Shown piece after piece: positions 18,274 through 27,465 of a DNA stretch of 64,000 nt (the stretch's first letter is position 1; each line of letters begins with the position of its first letter). The DNA lies in the NCBI RefSeq assembly GCF_001468395.1, contig NZ_LNSG01000003.1:434001-498000 (forward strand). Direction: 5' to 3'. The position numbers were made by a program, and so were the translations under genes. Origin of the DNA: Sphingopyxis sp. H073. GTDB lineage: Bacteria > Pseudomonadota > Alphaproteobacteria > Sphingomonadales > Sphingomonadaceae. Under the pieces are notes generated by a model. The model did no database searches. It saw only the letters and a list, made by a program, of their open reading frames with translations, and was not told the origin of the DNA.

Positions 18274-19261
18274 ACGCGCGTCCGAGGTCGCCCTTGCCGA
18301 CGGTCCCCGATGCCATTTCGAGCATCCGGTCGAGACTCTTGCGCGCAGCGAGGCGGAGCCCTTCCTCCATCTCGATCTGCGGCTTGAGGTCGCGGAGCGC
18401 GATGTACAGCTTCTCCATCGTGTTGAGCGCCATGTACGGGCAGATGTTGCAGTTGCAGTTTCCATCCGCGCCCGGCGCGCCGATGAAGGTCTTTTCGGGC
18501 AGCGCGAGTTCCATCTGGTGGATGATGTGCGGCTCGGTCGCGACGATCAGCGTGTCGCCGGGGAAGCTCTTCGCGAACTGCAAAATGCCGCTCGTCGATC
18601 CGACATAATCGGCATGGTCGACGATGTGCGGCGGACATTCGGGGTGCGCCGCAACCGGCGCGCCCGGATGCTGCGCCTTCAGCTTGAGCAGTTCGGTCTC
18701 GCTGAACGCCTCGTGGACGATGCACACGCCCGGCCACAACAGCATGTCGCGTCCGAACTTGCGGTTGAGATAGCCGCCAAGGTGCCGGTCGGGGCCGAAG
18801 ATGATCTTCTGGCTTTCGGGGATCTGGCTGATGATCGTCTCGGCGCTCGACGAGGTGACGATGATGTCGCTCAATGCCTTCACCGCCGCCGAGCAGTTGA
18901 TGTAGGTCAGCGCGATATGGTCGGGATGCTTTTCGCGGAAACGCTTGAACTGTTCGGGCGGACAGCTGTCCTCGAGGCTGCACCCGGCGTCCATGTCGGG
19001 CAGGATCACCGTCTTCTGCGGGCTCAGGATCTTCGCGGTCTCGGCCATGAACTTGACCCCGCAAAAGGCGATCACGTCGGCGTTGGTGTCCGCCGCCTTG
19101 CGTGAGAGCTCGAGCGAATCGCCGACGAAATCGGCCAGATCCTGAATCTCGGGCTTCTGGTAATAATGCGCGAGGATGACGGCGTTGCGCTCCTTGCGCA
19201 GGCGCTCGATTTCGGCGCGCAGGTCGAGACCCGACAGATTTTCGCGAACGGGAGCAGTCAT
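18272..19261 (-). CDS. nadA: Quinolinate synthase A
   Basis: Iron-sulfur enzyme that condenses iminoaspartate with dihydroxyacetone phosphate to quinolinate, the first ring of NAD synthesis. 329 aa, normal length. It shows AHYYQKPEIQDLADFVGDS near the start, and the cluster cysteines lie in IAFCGVKF, PGVCIVHE and CNCNICPYM. nadB and nadC are not adjacent, which is common in this group. The stop lies inside the GANTC-rich repeat block. The upstream intergenic segment (19262-19332) shows no clear regulatory box. Confidence 0.96.
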   Translation of the reverse strand: MTAPVRENLSGLDLRAEIERLRKERNAVILAHYYQKPEIQDLADFVGDSLELSRKAADTNADVIAFCGVKFMAETAKILSPQKTVILPDMDAGCSLEDSCPPEQFKRFREKHPDHIALTYINCSAAVKALSDIIVTSSSAETIISQIPESQKIIFGPDRHLGGYLNRKFGRDMLLWPGVCIVHEAFSETELLKLKAQHPGAPVAAHPECPPHIVDHADYVGSTSGILQFAKSFPGDTLIVATEPHIIHQMELALPEKTFIGAPGADGNCNCNICPYMALNTMEKLYIALRDLKPQIEMEEGLRLAARKSLDRMLEMASGTVGKGDLGRA

Positions 19262-19332
19262 GGCTTTTCCTTTTATGGCTTTGCCTTGCGCGGCGCTCTA
19301 CACCGCGTCCGCCATAAGGGCAATTCGCCGTA

Positions 19333-20046
19333 TCAGCTTGCCGTGAGCTTCGCCGCCAGCGCGGCCACCGGCGGCGTCAGCGACAACAGATAGACGATCA
19401 CGCGCACCGCGATGACAAGCAGCGCGACCGCTTTCGTCGCCGGATGGACGTGCCCCAGCGTGCGCCGGTCGTGCGCCGCGATGATCCCGACGACCGCTAG
19501 CTGGATCAGCGCGACCGGAATGTCCGACCAGCCGATCATCAGCGGCATCGGCAGCAACCGGCCGAGCGCGGGTTCGAGGATCATGATCGTCGCGCCGATC
19601 ATCAGCCGCCGGTGCCATTCGGTATCGCTGCGCCGGCGGATCGCCATCATCACCGCCAGCCCGAATGCGAGCGCCTCGATCGTCGTGAGCGCAAGGAAAT
19701 AGGGCGCGGTAAAAAAGGGCGGGAAGCGGTTCAGCGCCAGCGATGCCAGCCCGACGAAAATGCCGAGGCAGACGATCAACACCGCCAGCCCCGCTCCCAT
19801 CCAGCCGAGCCGCCGGTGCAGCGCCAGATTGCCCCGCGCCTCCAGCGTCGGCTGAACGATCAGCAACCCGAGCCACGCCAGCATCGCGACCCCGTGCAGA
19901 TGCACCCAGAAGGGCGCCTTCACCGGATCGACGAAACCGCGCAGCCCAAATTGCACGAAACCGAAGATGATGAAGACGGCGAGCCCGATCGCCATCCGTT
20001 GCCAGAACCGTTCGGCGCGCGCCGCGCCCTCGACCATCGTCGCCAT
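19333..20046 (-). CDS. Multi-pass membrane protein, unknown function
   Basis: Protein of 237 aa with about six or seven predicted membrane helices. Conserved-looking His and Arg positions lie at WVHLHGVAMLAWL and LHRRLGWMGAG, and again at EWHRRLMIGATI. This arrangement recalls uncharacterised heme or quinone-type membrane families, but no cofactor site is proven. It stands alone after the DUF4230 cluster on the same strand, with 63 bp between. I do not assign a function. Confidence 0.75.
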   Translation of the reverse strand: MATMVEGAARAERFWQRMAIGLAVFIIFGFVQFGLRGFVDPVKAPFWVHLHGVAMLAWLGLLIVQPTLEARGNLALHRRLGWMGAGLAVLIVCLGIFVGLASLALNRFPPFFTAPYFLALTTIEALAFGLAVMMAIRRRSDTEWHRRLMIGATIMILEPALGRLLPMPLMIGWSDIPVALIQLAVVGIIAAHDRRTLGHVHPATKAVALLVIAVRVIVYLLSLTPPVAALAAKLTAS

Positions 20047-20109
20047 GCCCCATTCCCCTCGCAGTCTGCCCGCGCGGAGAATATCGCATCCCCGAACCTT
20101 GCGAAAGGG

Positions 20110-20757
20110 TCAGTTCGCAGGGTCGTCCGCGAAGCGCGCGGCGACTTTCGCGTCGATCCCCGCGGCCTTCAGCGGCATCGCGAAGCTCTGCTCGACCGCG
20201 GTGCGTGCGGCGCCCTGCGCCAGCCGCATCGGCACCGTCCCCTTCGCCTGCTTGATCAACTCTTCCTGCGCCGCCTTGCGGTTCGCGGCGTCGAGCGTCT
20301 TTTCGGCATCGGTCAGCGTCAGCAGGATCACCCCGTCGCGAAACTCGCTGATCGCATCGATGTCGATCTCGGGGCCCGCCAGCCGCAGCGGCGGCAAGGT
20401 GACGGTCAGCGCATTGGTGCCCGCATCCCAGTCGAGGTCGGACTGCCTGAGCTTGCCAAGGTCAAGCTCGTAGCGGACCGTCCCCGGCATGATCAGCGTC
20501 TTCTTCGCCTCCAGCCCCAGCCGCGACTGCGTCGAGGTCACGACCGCGACATAGCGCGCGGTGAAGGGCACGAGCACATTCTGCTCCTGCAACCCCTGCA
20601 GGCTCGCCGCGACGACGGTCTCGGGGTCGAAGCCCTTCTGCCAGTCGCGCCAGGCGCTGACCGCCCACCAGGCGGCGAGCGCCAGCAAAGCCGCCGCCGC
20701 GAGCAGGATCAGGCGCGGCAACAGGCGCGGTGCGGGCGAGGACGCGGGTGTGGTCAT
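20110..20757 (-). CDS. DUF4230 domain protein
   Basis: 215 aa from the ATG at 20757, chosen because it overlaps the stop of the upstream gene as ATGA (translational coupling). One N-terminal membrane anchor (LLPRLILLAAAALLALAAWW) is followed by a periplasmic domain with the DUF4230 pattern: VPFTARYVAVVTSTQ, then MPGTVRYELDLGKL. Function is unknown in the family. Third gene of a coupled run MBL hydrolase, secreted protein, DUF4230. Confidence 0.82.
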   Translation of the reverse strand: MTTPASSPAPRLLPRLILLAAAALLALAAWWAVSAWRDWQKGFDPETVVAASLQGLQEQNVLVPFTARYVAVVTSTQSRLGLEAKKTLIMPGTVRYELDLGKLRQSDLDWDAGTNALTVTLPPLRLAGPEIDIDAISEFRDGVILLTLTDAEKTLDAANRKAAQEELIKQAKGTVPMRLAQGAARTAVEQSFAMPLKAAGIDAKVAARFADDPAN

Positions 20758-21515
20758 GGCGTGGTGTAATCCGAACAATCGGGCGCCGGCCGGTCCATTT
20801 CATAGCGCGACGTCGCGGGGTTGTAATGCAGCACGCGGTCATAGCTGCAGCGGGGATCGGGCGCACGCACCAGGTCGGCGCGCTTCAGCCTCACCGCGCT
20901 ATTGTCCTCCGACCGGCGCGAGGTGCGCGGGAAGGTCGTCGCGGCAGCGCGATAGGTGAGCGCGGGCCACCAGCCGCCATCGGCGGGGGCAGCCGTCAGC
21001 GTCGCGGCAAAATCATATTCGTCGTGGCACGCCTCCAGCCGGTCCTTCATGCCCTGCTCCGAAAAGCAGGCGCGGATCATCAGCGAGCCGTCCCAAACGA
21101 TATCGAGCACTTCGGCGCCGAGCGCGGTCGATCCCGGCGCGCTGCCGAGCTCGAAAAGATGCAGCCGTGCCGCCGATCCGCCGCCGCCCGAATACATCGC
21201 ATTCTGGCGGCCGAGGATGCCGACCAGATAGCGCGGCGCGCCGTCCCCGCCCTTCGCGGCGATCAGGTTCGGCCAGAGTTCCTGCGCTCCGGCATCGTCA
21301 AAGCCGGGCAAGGCGATTGACGTCGGCGCGTCCGAGGCCGGCGACGTCACCCGCAGCTCCGCCGCGCCCGCACCGTCTTCGGTGACCGGGATTTCGAGGC
21401 ACAGGCTCCTGTCGGGCACGCAGTGCCGATCGCCATCCTTGACGAGCGCGACCACCGCGCCGTCGCCATCGGCGGGGGCGGGCACGGCGGCCGCCAGCAC
21501 CAGCGCCATCAGCAT
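20754..21515 (-). CDS. Secreted protein of unknown function
   Basis: 253 aa from the ATG at 21515, which overlaps the MBL stop as TGATG; an in-frame start at 21530 would overlap further. Signal peptide MLMALVLAAAVPAPADG. The mature part has paired Cys (RHCVPDRSLCLEI and ACFSEQ...EACHDE) and Gly-rich turns (YSGGGGSAAR), suggesting a disulfide-bonded beta-rich domain. No family recognised. Coupled to the genes on both sides, so the three are probably made together. Confidence 0.72.
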   Translation of the reverse strand: MLMALVLAAAVPAPADGDGAVVALVKDGDRHCVPDRSLCLEIPVTEDGAGAAELRVTSPASDAPTSIALPGFDDAGAQELWPNLIAAKGGDGAPRYLVGILGRQNAMYSGGGGSAARLHLFELGSAPGSTALGAEVLDIVWDGSLMIRACFSEQGMKDRLEACHDEYDFAATLTAAPADGGWWPALTYRAAATTFPRTSRRSEDNSAVRLKRADLVRAPDPRCSYDRVLHYNPATSRYEMDRPAPDCSDYTTP

Positions 21516-22432
21516 CAGGCAAGCACCCACTCATCATCTTGCGACCGCACGACGCCGCGCGTCTCGAGGTCGAGCAGGTGCGCGAGCACCGACCGCCCGG
21601 CGGCGCCGGTCAGCCGGGGGTCGAGACCCTTGTACATATGCTTCACCATCTCGGGGATCGCGCGCGTCCCCTTGTCGAGTTCGCGCAATATCTGCCGCTC
21701 GCGCTGCTTGCGATGGCCCAGCATCCCGCGCACGAGCTGCCTCGGCTTCGTCACCGCGGGGCCGTGCGCCGGATAATAGATGCGGTCGCCGCGCTCATAC
21801 AGCTTCGACAGGCTCGCCATATAGGCGGCCATGTCGCCGTCGGGCGGGCTCACCACGCTCGTCGACCACGCCATCACATGGTCGCCGGTGAACAGCGCCC
21901 CGCTTTCGACGAGCGCGAAGCAGAGGTGGTTCGACGTATGCCCCGGCGTCGCGACCGCCTCGATCGTCCAGCCGTCGCCCGAAATCCGCTCGCCGTCGGT
22001 GAGCACGCGGTCGGGCGCATAGTCGCTGTCGAAGGCCGAATCCGCGCGCGGCCCGTCATCGGCCAGCGCCAGCGGCGCGCAGCCGATGATCGGCGCGCCC
22101 GTCGCCTCCTGCAAGGGGCGTGACGCGGGACTATGGTCGCGGTGCGTGTGCGTGCAGAGGATCGCCGTGATGCGCTGGCCCTCGGTCGCGCGCAGGATCG
22201 CGTCGACATGCCCGACGCCGTTGATGTCGGCGGGGTCGCCGATGCTCAGCCCCGATCCGGTCGGGCCGGGATCGATCACCGCGACGTCGCTCCCGGCCCC
22301 GACGATCCACGTCTGGGTGCCGGTGAAGGTATAGGGCGAGGGATTGGGCGCGAGCACGCGGCGCACCAGCGGCTCATGCTGCTCGCAGTCGCCGGCGCGG
22401 ATCGTGTCGGGCCAGGGCTTTTCGTCGCTCAT
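21515..22432 (-). CDS. MBL-fold metallo-hydrolase (LACTB2-like)
   Basis: 305 aa from MSDEKPWPDT at 22432; longer frames upstream lack coding character. Zinc motif THTHRDHSPASR (HxHxDH), then GHTSNHLCF and the Asp/His pair FTGDHVMAW, all intact. A C-terminal helical winged segment (RQILRELDKGTRAIPEMVKHMY) is typical of the LACTB2/RNase Z-like hydrolase group, which cleaves esters or nucleic acids rather than beta-lactams. Although it lies downstream of the BlaI/BlaR-like genes, a terminator at 22501-22529 separates them. Confidence 0.86.
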   Translation of the reverse strand: MSDEKPWPDTIRAGDCEQHEPLVRRVLAPNPSPYTFTGTQTWIVGAGSDVAVIDPGPTGSGLSIGDPADINGVGHVDAILRATEGQRITAILCTHTHRDHSPASRPLQEATGAPIIGCAPLALADDGPRADSAFDSDYAPDRVLTDGERISGDGWTIEAVATPGHTSNHLCFALVESGALFTGDHVMAWSTSVVSPPDGDMAAYMASLSKLYERGDRIYYPAHGPAVTKPRQLVRGMLGHRKQRERQILRELDKGTRAIPEMVKHMYKGLDPRLTGAAGRSVLAHLLDLETRGVVRSQDDEWVLA

Positions 22433-22500
22433 GCCCGCCCATGTGGCACCGCGCCGCGCGAAGGAAAAGGCCCGGGCGAGAAAAAGCCGGGCCAATAGAG

Positions 22501-22529
22501 AAAGGGAGCGGACATGGGCCGCCCCCTTT
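22501..22529 (-). terminator. Terminator after the M56 peptidase gene
   Basis: On the minus strand AAAGGGGGCGG pairs with CCGCTCCCTTT (one G-T pair) around a 7-base loop and is followed by TCTC. It lies 59 bp past the stop at 22588. Confidence 0.6.
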
Positions 22530-22587
22530 CCCCGCCCCTATCGCCGGCGCCACCGGGGAATGGGCGCCGGTCAGGAAGTTGTTGCCG

Positions 22588-24282
22588 TCAGTCGTCCGAT
22601 TTCTCGATGTCGGCGATCGCCCTGTCGATGTCGGCGGCGACCTTCGCGCGCATTTCCTCGGACAGGCCGCGCGCCGCCTCGCCCTTCTTGAAGCCGTCGC
22701 GCGCCTTCTTCAGCGCCGACAGGCGGGCCGCCTTGCTCTCGGCGGTGTCGCCGCAGCGGATCATGTAGATGTGCTGGCGCTTGTTGCCGTCGACTTCCTC
22801 GCGGTTGACGATCGGCGCGGTCTTCGACCCGTCGCCGCACTTGCCGATCGCGATCGCCTTGCCGTCGAAGCTCTGCCACGCGCCATGCGCGACCATCGGC
22901 GGCAGGGGCGGCATCGGGGGCATCGGCGCCATCACGGTGCGGATACGCTCCTTGCGCTTTGCCTCCAGCTTGTCGGCGATCGCCTCGGCCTGCGCGCCGC
23001 CGATCCCCTGCTCCTTCAGCGTCGCAAGCACATCGTCGCGCGACAGGCTGCCGGGGGTGCGGATCTCGACGCGCTTGTACTTGCCGTCGGCGGGCGCGAG
23101 CATCACCGCGGGCTTGCCCTCATCGTCGCCGTCCTGGCGGATCACGATGCGGTGGACCTCGCGCTTCTTCCCGTCCTTTTCGGCCGCGTCGCCGTCATGC
23201 TGCTCGGTGAAGATCATCACATGGGGCGCATCGGGCGCGGCCGGGGCCTCGGGCGGCAGCGGTGCGTCGGGCGCGGCAGGCGGTGCCGGGGGCGTCGGCG
23301 GCTCGGCGAGCTCGGCCTGCGCGCTCGCGGTCGCGGGGGGCACCAGGGTCGCGGTCGTCGCCAGCACCGCCACTGCGGCAGCCCCCACGAGCAACCGGCC
23401 GACCAGCCCGCGCTTCTTCGAAATATCCTCCTGCATCAGCATCGTCAGTCTCTCCTGCAGATTGTCGTGGACCGCCATCGGCGCCGCGAGCGACAGCCGC
23501 GATCCGACCGCCGCCTTCGCGATGGCGGTGGCATAGCGCGCGGTCCGCACATTGCGCGGGGCGGTGTCGGTCATCGTCAGCACGCGCGCGTCGCACGCCG
23601 CTTCCTGGTCGAACCGGAAGGCGCGGATCGCGCGCCAGGCCAGGGGGTTGAACCATTGCGTCGCGAGCAGCAGCAGCGCCGCGGCATTCGCCCACAGGTC
23701 GCCGTGGCGATGGTGCGACAGCTCGTGATCGATCGCCAGCGCGCGTTCCTCGGTCGCATAGCGGGCGAAGAAATCGTGCGGCACCGCGACGAAGCGCCGC
23801 CACAGGCCGAACGCGACCGGCCCGTCGACCGCGTCGGTCATGATCAGGCGGATACCTCCCAGCGGCTCGAGCTCGACCGCGCCCTTCAGCACCCCGGCGC
23901 GAAAACGCTGGTGCGACAGCGCCGCGCTCATGAGGACCGCAACGAAACCGAGCGCCCACAGCGCGAACAGCAAGGGCAGCGCATCGGCAAAGGTCCAGCT
24001 CGCCTCCGGAATCGCGACCGGCGTCCCGACCGCCTCGGCGGCGTCGACGACCTCCATCAGTACCACGTCGGCGGGCACGCCGCTCGCCGCGACCGGCGCC
24101 GGATCGGCGAAGGGCAGCGGCGGCAGCACCAGCCGCAGCGCCGGGACGAGCCACAACGTATAGGCGAGCTGCGGACCGAAATGGCGGGCAAAGGGCTTGC
24201 GGATGACGAGCACCGCAAGGACGAGCGCGGCGGTGGTGATCATCGTGTCACCCCACACCTGCATGATCATCGCGGCGCTCAT
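22588..24282 (-). CDS. M56 (BlaR1/MecR1-type) membrane metallopeptidase
   Basis: 564 aa from the ATG at 24282, which overlaps the blaI-like stop as ATGA. N-terminal membrane helices (MITTAALVLAVLVI and others) surround a zinc peptidase motif HELSHHRHGD (near residue 190), the gluzincin core that in BlaR1 cuts the repressor. After a further membrane helix (GRLLVGAAAVAVLATT) comes an Ala/Pro-rich linker and a charged periplasmic region. No penicillin-binding sensor domain (no SxxK/KTG pattern seen), so the signal sensed is probably not a beta-lactam. Confidence 0.87.
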   Translation of the reverse strand: MSAAMIMQVWGDTMITTAALVLAVLVIRKPFARHFGPQLAYTLWLVPALRLVLPPLPFADPAPVAASGVPADVVLMEVVDAAEAVGTPVAIPEASWTFADALPLLFALWALGFVAVLMSAALSHQRFRAGVLKGAVELEPLGGIRLIMTDAVDGPVAFGLWRRFVAVPHDFFARYATEERALAIDHELSHHRHGDLWANAAALLLLATQWFNPLAWRAIRAFRFDQEAACDARVLTMTDTAPRNVRTARYATAIAKAAVGSRLSLAAPMAVHDNLQERLTMLMQEDISKKRGLVGRLLVGAAAVAVLATTATLVPPATASAQAELAEPPTPPAPPAAPDAPLPPEAPAAPDAPHVMIFTEQHDGDAAEKDGKKREVHRIVIRQDGDDEGKPAVMLAPADGKYKRVEIRTPGSLSRDDVLATLKEQGIGGAQAEAIADKLEAKRKERIRTVMAPMPPMPPLPPMVAHGAWQSFDGKAIAIGKCGDGSKTAPIVNREEVDGNKRQHIYMIRCGDTAESKAARLSALKKARDGFKKGEAARGLSEEMRAKVAADIDRAIADIEKSDD

Positions 24283-24647
24283 GACTTGAGCTTCCGCAGC
24301 AGGGCTTCGATCTCGGCGATGTCGGTGTCCGACAGCGCCTCGCGTTCGGCGAGATGCGCGATCAGCGGGCTCACCCGCCCGCCGAACAGCCGATCGACGA
24401 AGCGCTGCGATTCCTCGCCGACCGCGTCGGCGCGCTCGACCGCGGGGCTGTAAAGATAGCGCCGCCCGTCGGCCTCCGCCGTGACCGCGCCCTTCTGGAC
24501 CAGCCGCGAAAGCAGCGTCTTCACCGTCGCCTGCGTCCAGCCGTTGATCTTGCCGATGCGCTGGGTCAGGTCGGCCGCGGTCTGCGGAGCCTCGTCCCAC
24601 AGCGCCGACAGCACCTGCATTTCGGAATCGCTTGCTCTTTCCGCCAT
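24279..24647 (-). CDS. BlaI/MecI/CopY-family repressor
   Basis: 122 aa from MAERASDSEMQVL at 24647 (start fixed by the family N-terminus). Winged-helix domain with MQVLSALWDEAPQTAADLTQRI and recognition-helix region WTQATVKTLLSRLVQKGAV; the C-terminal helical part forms the dimer and holds the expected peptidase cleavage region. First gene of a two-gene operon with the M56 peptidase. The palindrome at 24684-24699, 37 bp upstream, fits the BlaI operator class. Confidence 0.92.
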   Translation of the reverse strand: MAERASDSEMQVLSALWDEAPQTAADLTQRIGKINGWTQATVKTLLSRLVQKGAVTAEADGRRYLYSPAVERADAVGEESQRFVDRLFGGRVSPLIAHLAEREALSDTDIAEIEALLRKLKS

Positions 24648-24683
24648 GGTGGAACCCCTCCTCTTGGCGTTGATCTGCAATGC

Positions 24684-24699
24684 GACTACAAATGTAGTC
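24684..24699. promoter_or_regulatory. BlaI-type operator upstream of the blaI/M56 operon
   Basis: GACTACAAATGTAGTC: 7-bp arms GACTACA and TGTAGTC around AA, matching the TACA..TGTA core bound by BlaI/MecI repressors. On the minus strand it overlaps a TTGACT element (24700-24695), so bound repressor would block the promoter. Confidence 0.75.
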
Positions 24700-24910
24700 A
24701 ATCGGCTGAATGCTGCATGAACAAAATGAACGGCAGTCGATATAGCTGCCACAACGCCATCGAGATGGAGCGGCGCGGAGCGCCATGCCGGCCGGGGAAG
24801 AAGACGTCTCGAGTGGCGAAGATGGCCCGCGTCGGCGCGATCCCGCGGAACCACCCGGCGAAAACCCGGCGCTTCGCACGATGTTGGATGCCCTCGCTAG
24901 GGTCCCGACT

Positions 24911-26149
24911 CTAGGCGGCGACGTTCGAGACGGACTTCACGTCGTAGAGCGCGTCGTAGGTGTGCAGCGGAACGTGCGCCGAAAATATGCTCGCGATCAA
25001 TCGGTCGACCGCCGCGGCATATCCAAGCGATCGTTCGGTAAATTGGACAGAAGCGGAGGCGCACGCTGATTGGAGGCGAGCATAGGTGGCGGAATCGTCG
25101 GCCAGCGTTCGGATCGCATCAAGATAACTGTCGATATTCTCGGGCACAGCTTCCAGGATACATTCGCCGATCACGGGGAGCGCATTGGACAACCTGCTGG
25201 TGATGATGGGCTTGGCGGTAAGCACAGCTTCGGCGCAGACCAGCGGCATACCCTCGCAAAAGTCGCCGCGGGTCGGCACGATGAGGGCGTGGCAATTATG
25301 GTAGGCAGCATCGAGTTCGCCACGTTCGAGACGTCCGCGCAGCGTAACGCAGTCTCCCAGACCGAGCCGATCGACCTCGGCGCGAAGCTCGGACAGCGCC
25401 CCGCCGTCCCCGCAAACTTCGATCGATACGGCGCGCCCCGGCGCATTGCGAAGCGCCTGCGCCATCGCGAGAAGATCAAATACCCCTTTGCTCCGTTCCA
25501 CACGACCCGAAAACAGAAGCCTGAACGGCGAGGCGGGATCCGCGAACGGATCGACGGGATGGGGATCGCTCGCGGCAAACTGAGACGTCCATCCGAAATA
25601 CCGCAGGTGCGCGGCGCCGTCGGAGCGGGCTTGTACGCCGCATTCGGGCGAGCAGCCCATCGCCCCGGCCGCAATATGGCGAAAGAACCACGAATCCAGC
25701 TTCCGGATAAGCGTCTTGAGCGTTCCCCGCGGTTCGAAGCCGTTCGGCCAGCGCACGTTGTGAAAATTCACCGCGACCGGGATGCCGAGCAACTTGAACA
25801 GGGTAAGCATGAAATAATGCGTCGATCCGGAATCGATGATCGCCAAATCGGCCCCGATGCGCCGTGCATAGACAGCAAGCCGGACGCCATACCATATACG
25901 CGAAAGATGGAAGCCGAGGCCGGTCGCCCCCTCGCCCCGGCGCGGCAGGTTTTGGAAGGTCAGGCCGCCCTGTTCGACGCGCCCCGCGTCGGGGTTGCTG
26001 GTGACCAGTACGCCAGTGATACCATGGGCGACAAGCAGGCGGCGGAGTTGCTGCGAAAACGAATAGCCGGTGACGCCGGCTACAATGCCGCCATCGCGCA
26101 TCGCGTCCGCAACGATGTTGCCCGGTCCGAGAGCGCAGAAAATTTTCAT
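24911..26149 (-). CDS. Glycosyltransferase family 4-like (GT-B fold)
   Basis: 412 aa from MKIFCALGPGNIV at 26149. Two-domain GT-B protein. The C-terminal glycosyltransferase group 1 domain shows FRLLFSGRVERSKGVFDLLA, EVCGDGGALSELR and the donor-site region FCEGMPLVCAEAVLTAKPII (family E-x7-E). The N-terminal acceptor domain starts with a Rossmann strand. It is alone, not in a polysaccharide cluster, and its upstream region holds a long hairpin. The acceptor is unknown (cell-surface glycan or lipid likely). GC looks slightly below its neighbours. Confidence 0.85.
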   Translation of the reverse strand: MKIFCALGPGNIVADAMRDGGIVAGVTGYSFSQQLRRLLVAHGITGVLVTSNPDAGRVEQGGLTFQNLPRRGEGATGLGFHLSRIWYGVRLAVYARRIGADLAIIDSGSTHYFMLTLFKLLGIPVAVNFHNVRWPNGFEPRGTLKTLIRKLDSWFFRHIAAGAMGCSPECGVQARSDGAAHLRYFGWTSQFAASDPHPVDPFADPASPFRLLFSGRVERSKGVFDLLAMAQALRNAPGRAVSIEVCGDGGALSELRAEVDRLGLGDCVTLRGRLERGELDAAYHNCHALIVPTRGDFCEGMPLVCAEAVLTAKPIITSRLSNALPVIGECILEAVPENIDSYLDAIRTLADDSATYARLQSACASASVQFTERSLGYAAAVDRLIASIFSAHVPLHTYDALYDVKSVSNVAA

Positions 26150-26518
26150 TGCGGAGTGTCTATCTTCGTCGCGCAGCCGTGCCAACACCCGCCTCGGGCA
26201 ATTGAGCCAATATGGGATGGCGCCCAGATGTCGGGATTTTTGACACCCCCGCGCCCCGGTAAGGAATCGCTAACCAGCGTCCCCCGCCAAAATCCTGGGC
26301 AGCGGCAAATTGGCACGCGCCTTGTATGGTATCAGACGTTCCCGAGTGTTCCGCTCAATGGAGCGGTGGGGGACATCGGTCTGGTCCCTGATGTCCCCTG
26401 CCCCCACTCCGGAAATCCCCACTTGCCCCCGACGCAAACGGGGGGCGGAGCGGCCGAAAGGCCCCGCCCCCCGGATGCTTTTCATGCCATCGCCAACCAC
26501 GCCCCGCGCCCGCGCACG
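26150..26518. other. Intergenic region with a 9-bp stem-loop
   Basis: About 370 bp without a credible gene between the glycosyltransferase start and the OmpA terminator. Main feature: a perfect stem GGGGACATC / GATGTCCCC at 26369-26377 and 26390-26398 with a 12-base loop. It has no T-tract, so it is not a standard terminator. The glycosyltransferase promoter should lie at the left side but no clear boxes were picked out. Confidence 0.5.
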
Positions 26519-26553
26519 AAAAAGGCGCGGGAAGCGATGCCTCCCGCGCCTTT
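26519..26553 (-). terminator. Rho-independent terminator of the OmpA-family gene
   Basis: On the minus strand a 12-bp stem (AAAGGCGCGGGA with TCCCGCGCCTTT) with a 9-base loop runs into TTTTT. It begins 22 bp past the stop at 26575. Confidence 0.85.
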
Positions 26554-26574
26554 CGTATCGTGGCGGTGCGCGTC

Positions 26575-27465
26575 TTACAGGCCGTCGAGCCCCTTACTGA
26601 CCAGCACGTTCACCGCGACGCGGCGGTTCTGCGCCTTGCCTTCGGGGGTGCTGTTGTCCGCGGTCGGGTCGGCCTCGGCCATGCCGGTCGGGGTCAGCAT
26701 GCGATAGGGCTTCCAGCCGCACGCCTGCTGCAGATAGTTCACGACGCGGCCGGCGCGCTTCTCGCTGAGGACCTGGTTATACTCCTCGCTGCCCACCGAA
26801 TCGGTGTAGCCGACGACGAGGAGCAGGGCATTGTCCATGCCCTCGGCCTGGCTCGCGGTAGCGCACAGATCGGCCTTCGCCTGCTCCGACAGCACGGCCT
26901 TGCCGGTGTCGAAGTTCACGTTCATCGTGCTCTTGATGTTGTATTTATCGATGTCGCCCATACGGCCGCGCAGCGCTTCGGTGGCCGCAGTCTGCTCGGC
27001 AAAGCGCTGGTCGGTACCGGTACGGATCATGTTCGCGGTGCGCAGATCCTTGCTCTTCAGAACGACCTGGTTCGCGACCAGCCCGCCGTCCCACTGCAGC
27101 GTCTCCACCGTGACGGGCAGCCCGTTGAGCAGCGCGTTCGCCGCCATCTTGCTGCTGCCGAGGCCCAAGAAGCCGCCATTCGCCTTGACCTTGGTGCTCT
27201 CGCTCAGGAAGACGACGGTGTTGGTGCCGTCGGCCGCCGTCACCTGCATCCGGTTGCCGCTGCGCGCCGAGATCATGCCTTCGAGCTTCGGCCCTTCGGT
27301 CAGTTCCGACAGCGGGGGGATCTGGGCATAGACGGTCGCAACGGCTTCGCCGCTGCCCGCGGGCTGCGCGTCCTGAGCCTCCTGCGCCGCGAGGCTCGCC
27401 GAGGCGGGGCCGGCCAGCATGGCCAGCGTCAAAACAAATCCTGAACTCTTCGAAACGGCACCCAT
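26575..27465 (-). CDS. OmpA-family outer-membrane/peptidoglycan-binding protein
   Basis: 296 aa with a signal peptide ending near ASLAAQ and a strong ribosome-binding site (AAGGAG). The C-terminal OmpA domain (about 170-290) has NFDTGKAVLSEQAK, VVGYTDSVGSEEYN and LSEKRAGRVVNYL, and ends NRRVAVNVLV, the peptidoglycan-binding fold. The N-terminal part is not a beta barrel; it looks like a short beta domain (MISARSGNRMQVTAADGTN), repeated weakly. Probably periplasmic and linked to the cell wall. Has its own terminator. Confidence 0.9.
   Translation of the reverse strand: MGAVSKSSGFVLTLAMLAGPASASLAAQEAQDAQPAGSGEAVATVYAQIPPLSELTEGPKLEGMISARSGNRMQVTAADGTNTVVFLSESTKVKANGGFLGLGSSKMAANALLNGLPVTVETLQWDGGLVANQVVLKSKDLRTANMIRTGTDQRFAEQTAATEALRGRMGDIDKYNIKSTMNVNFDTGKAVLSEQAKADLCATASQAEGMDNALLLVVGYTDSVGSEEYNQVLSEKRAGRVVNYLQQACGWKPYRMLTPTGMAEADPTADNSTPEGKAQNRRVAVNVLVSKGLDGL

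Noticed and set aside
21515..22432. Beta-lactamase controlled by the BlaI/BlaR-like pair
   Set aside because: The MBL protein groups with LACTB2-like hydrolases by its C-terminal part and lies beyond a terminator.
22441..24453. 670-codon open frame on the + strand
   Set aside because: Shadow of the M56 peptidase gene; no motifs, and the minus-strand gene has a clear zinc site and operon partners.
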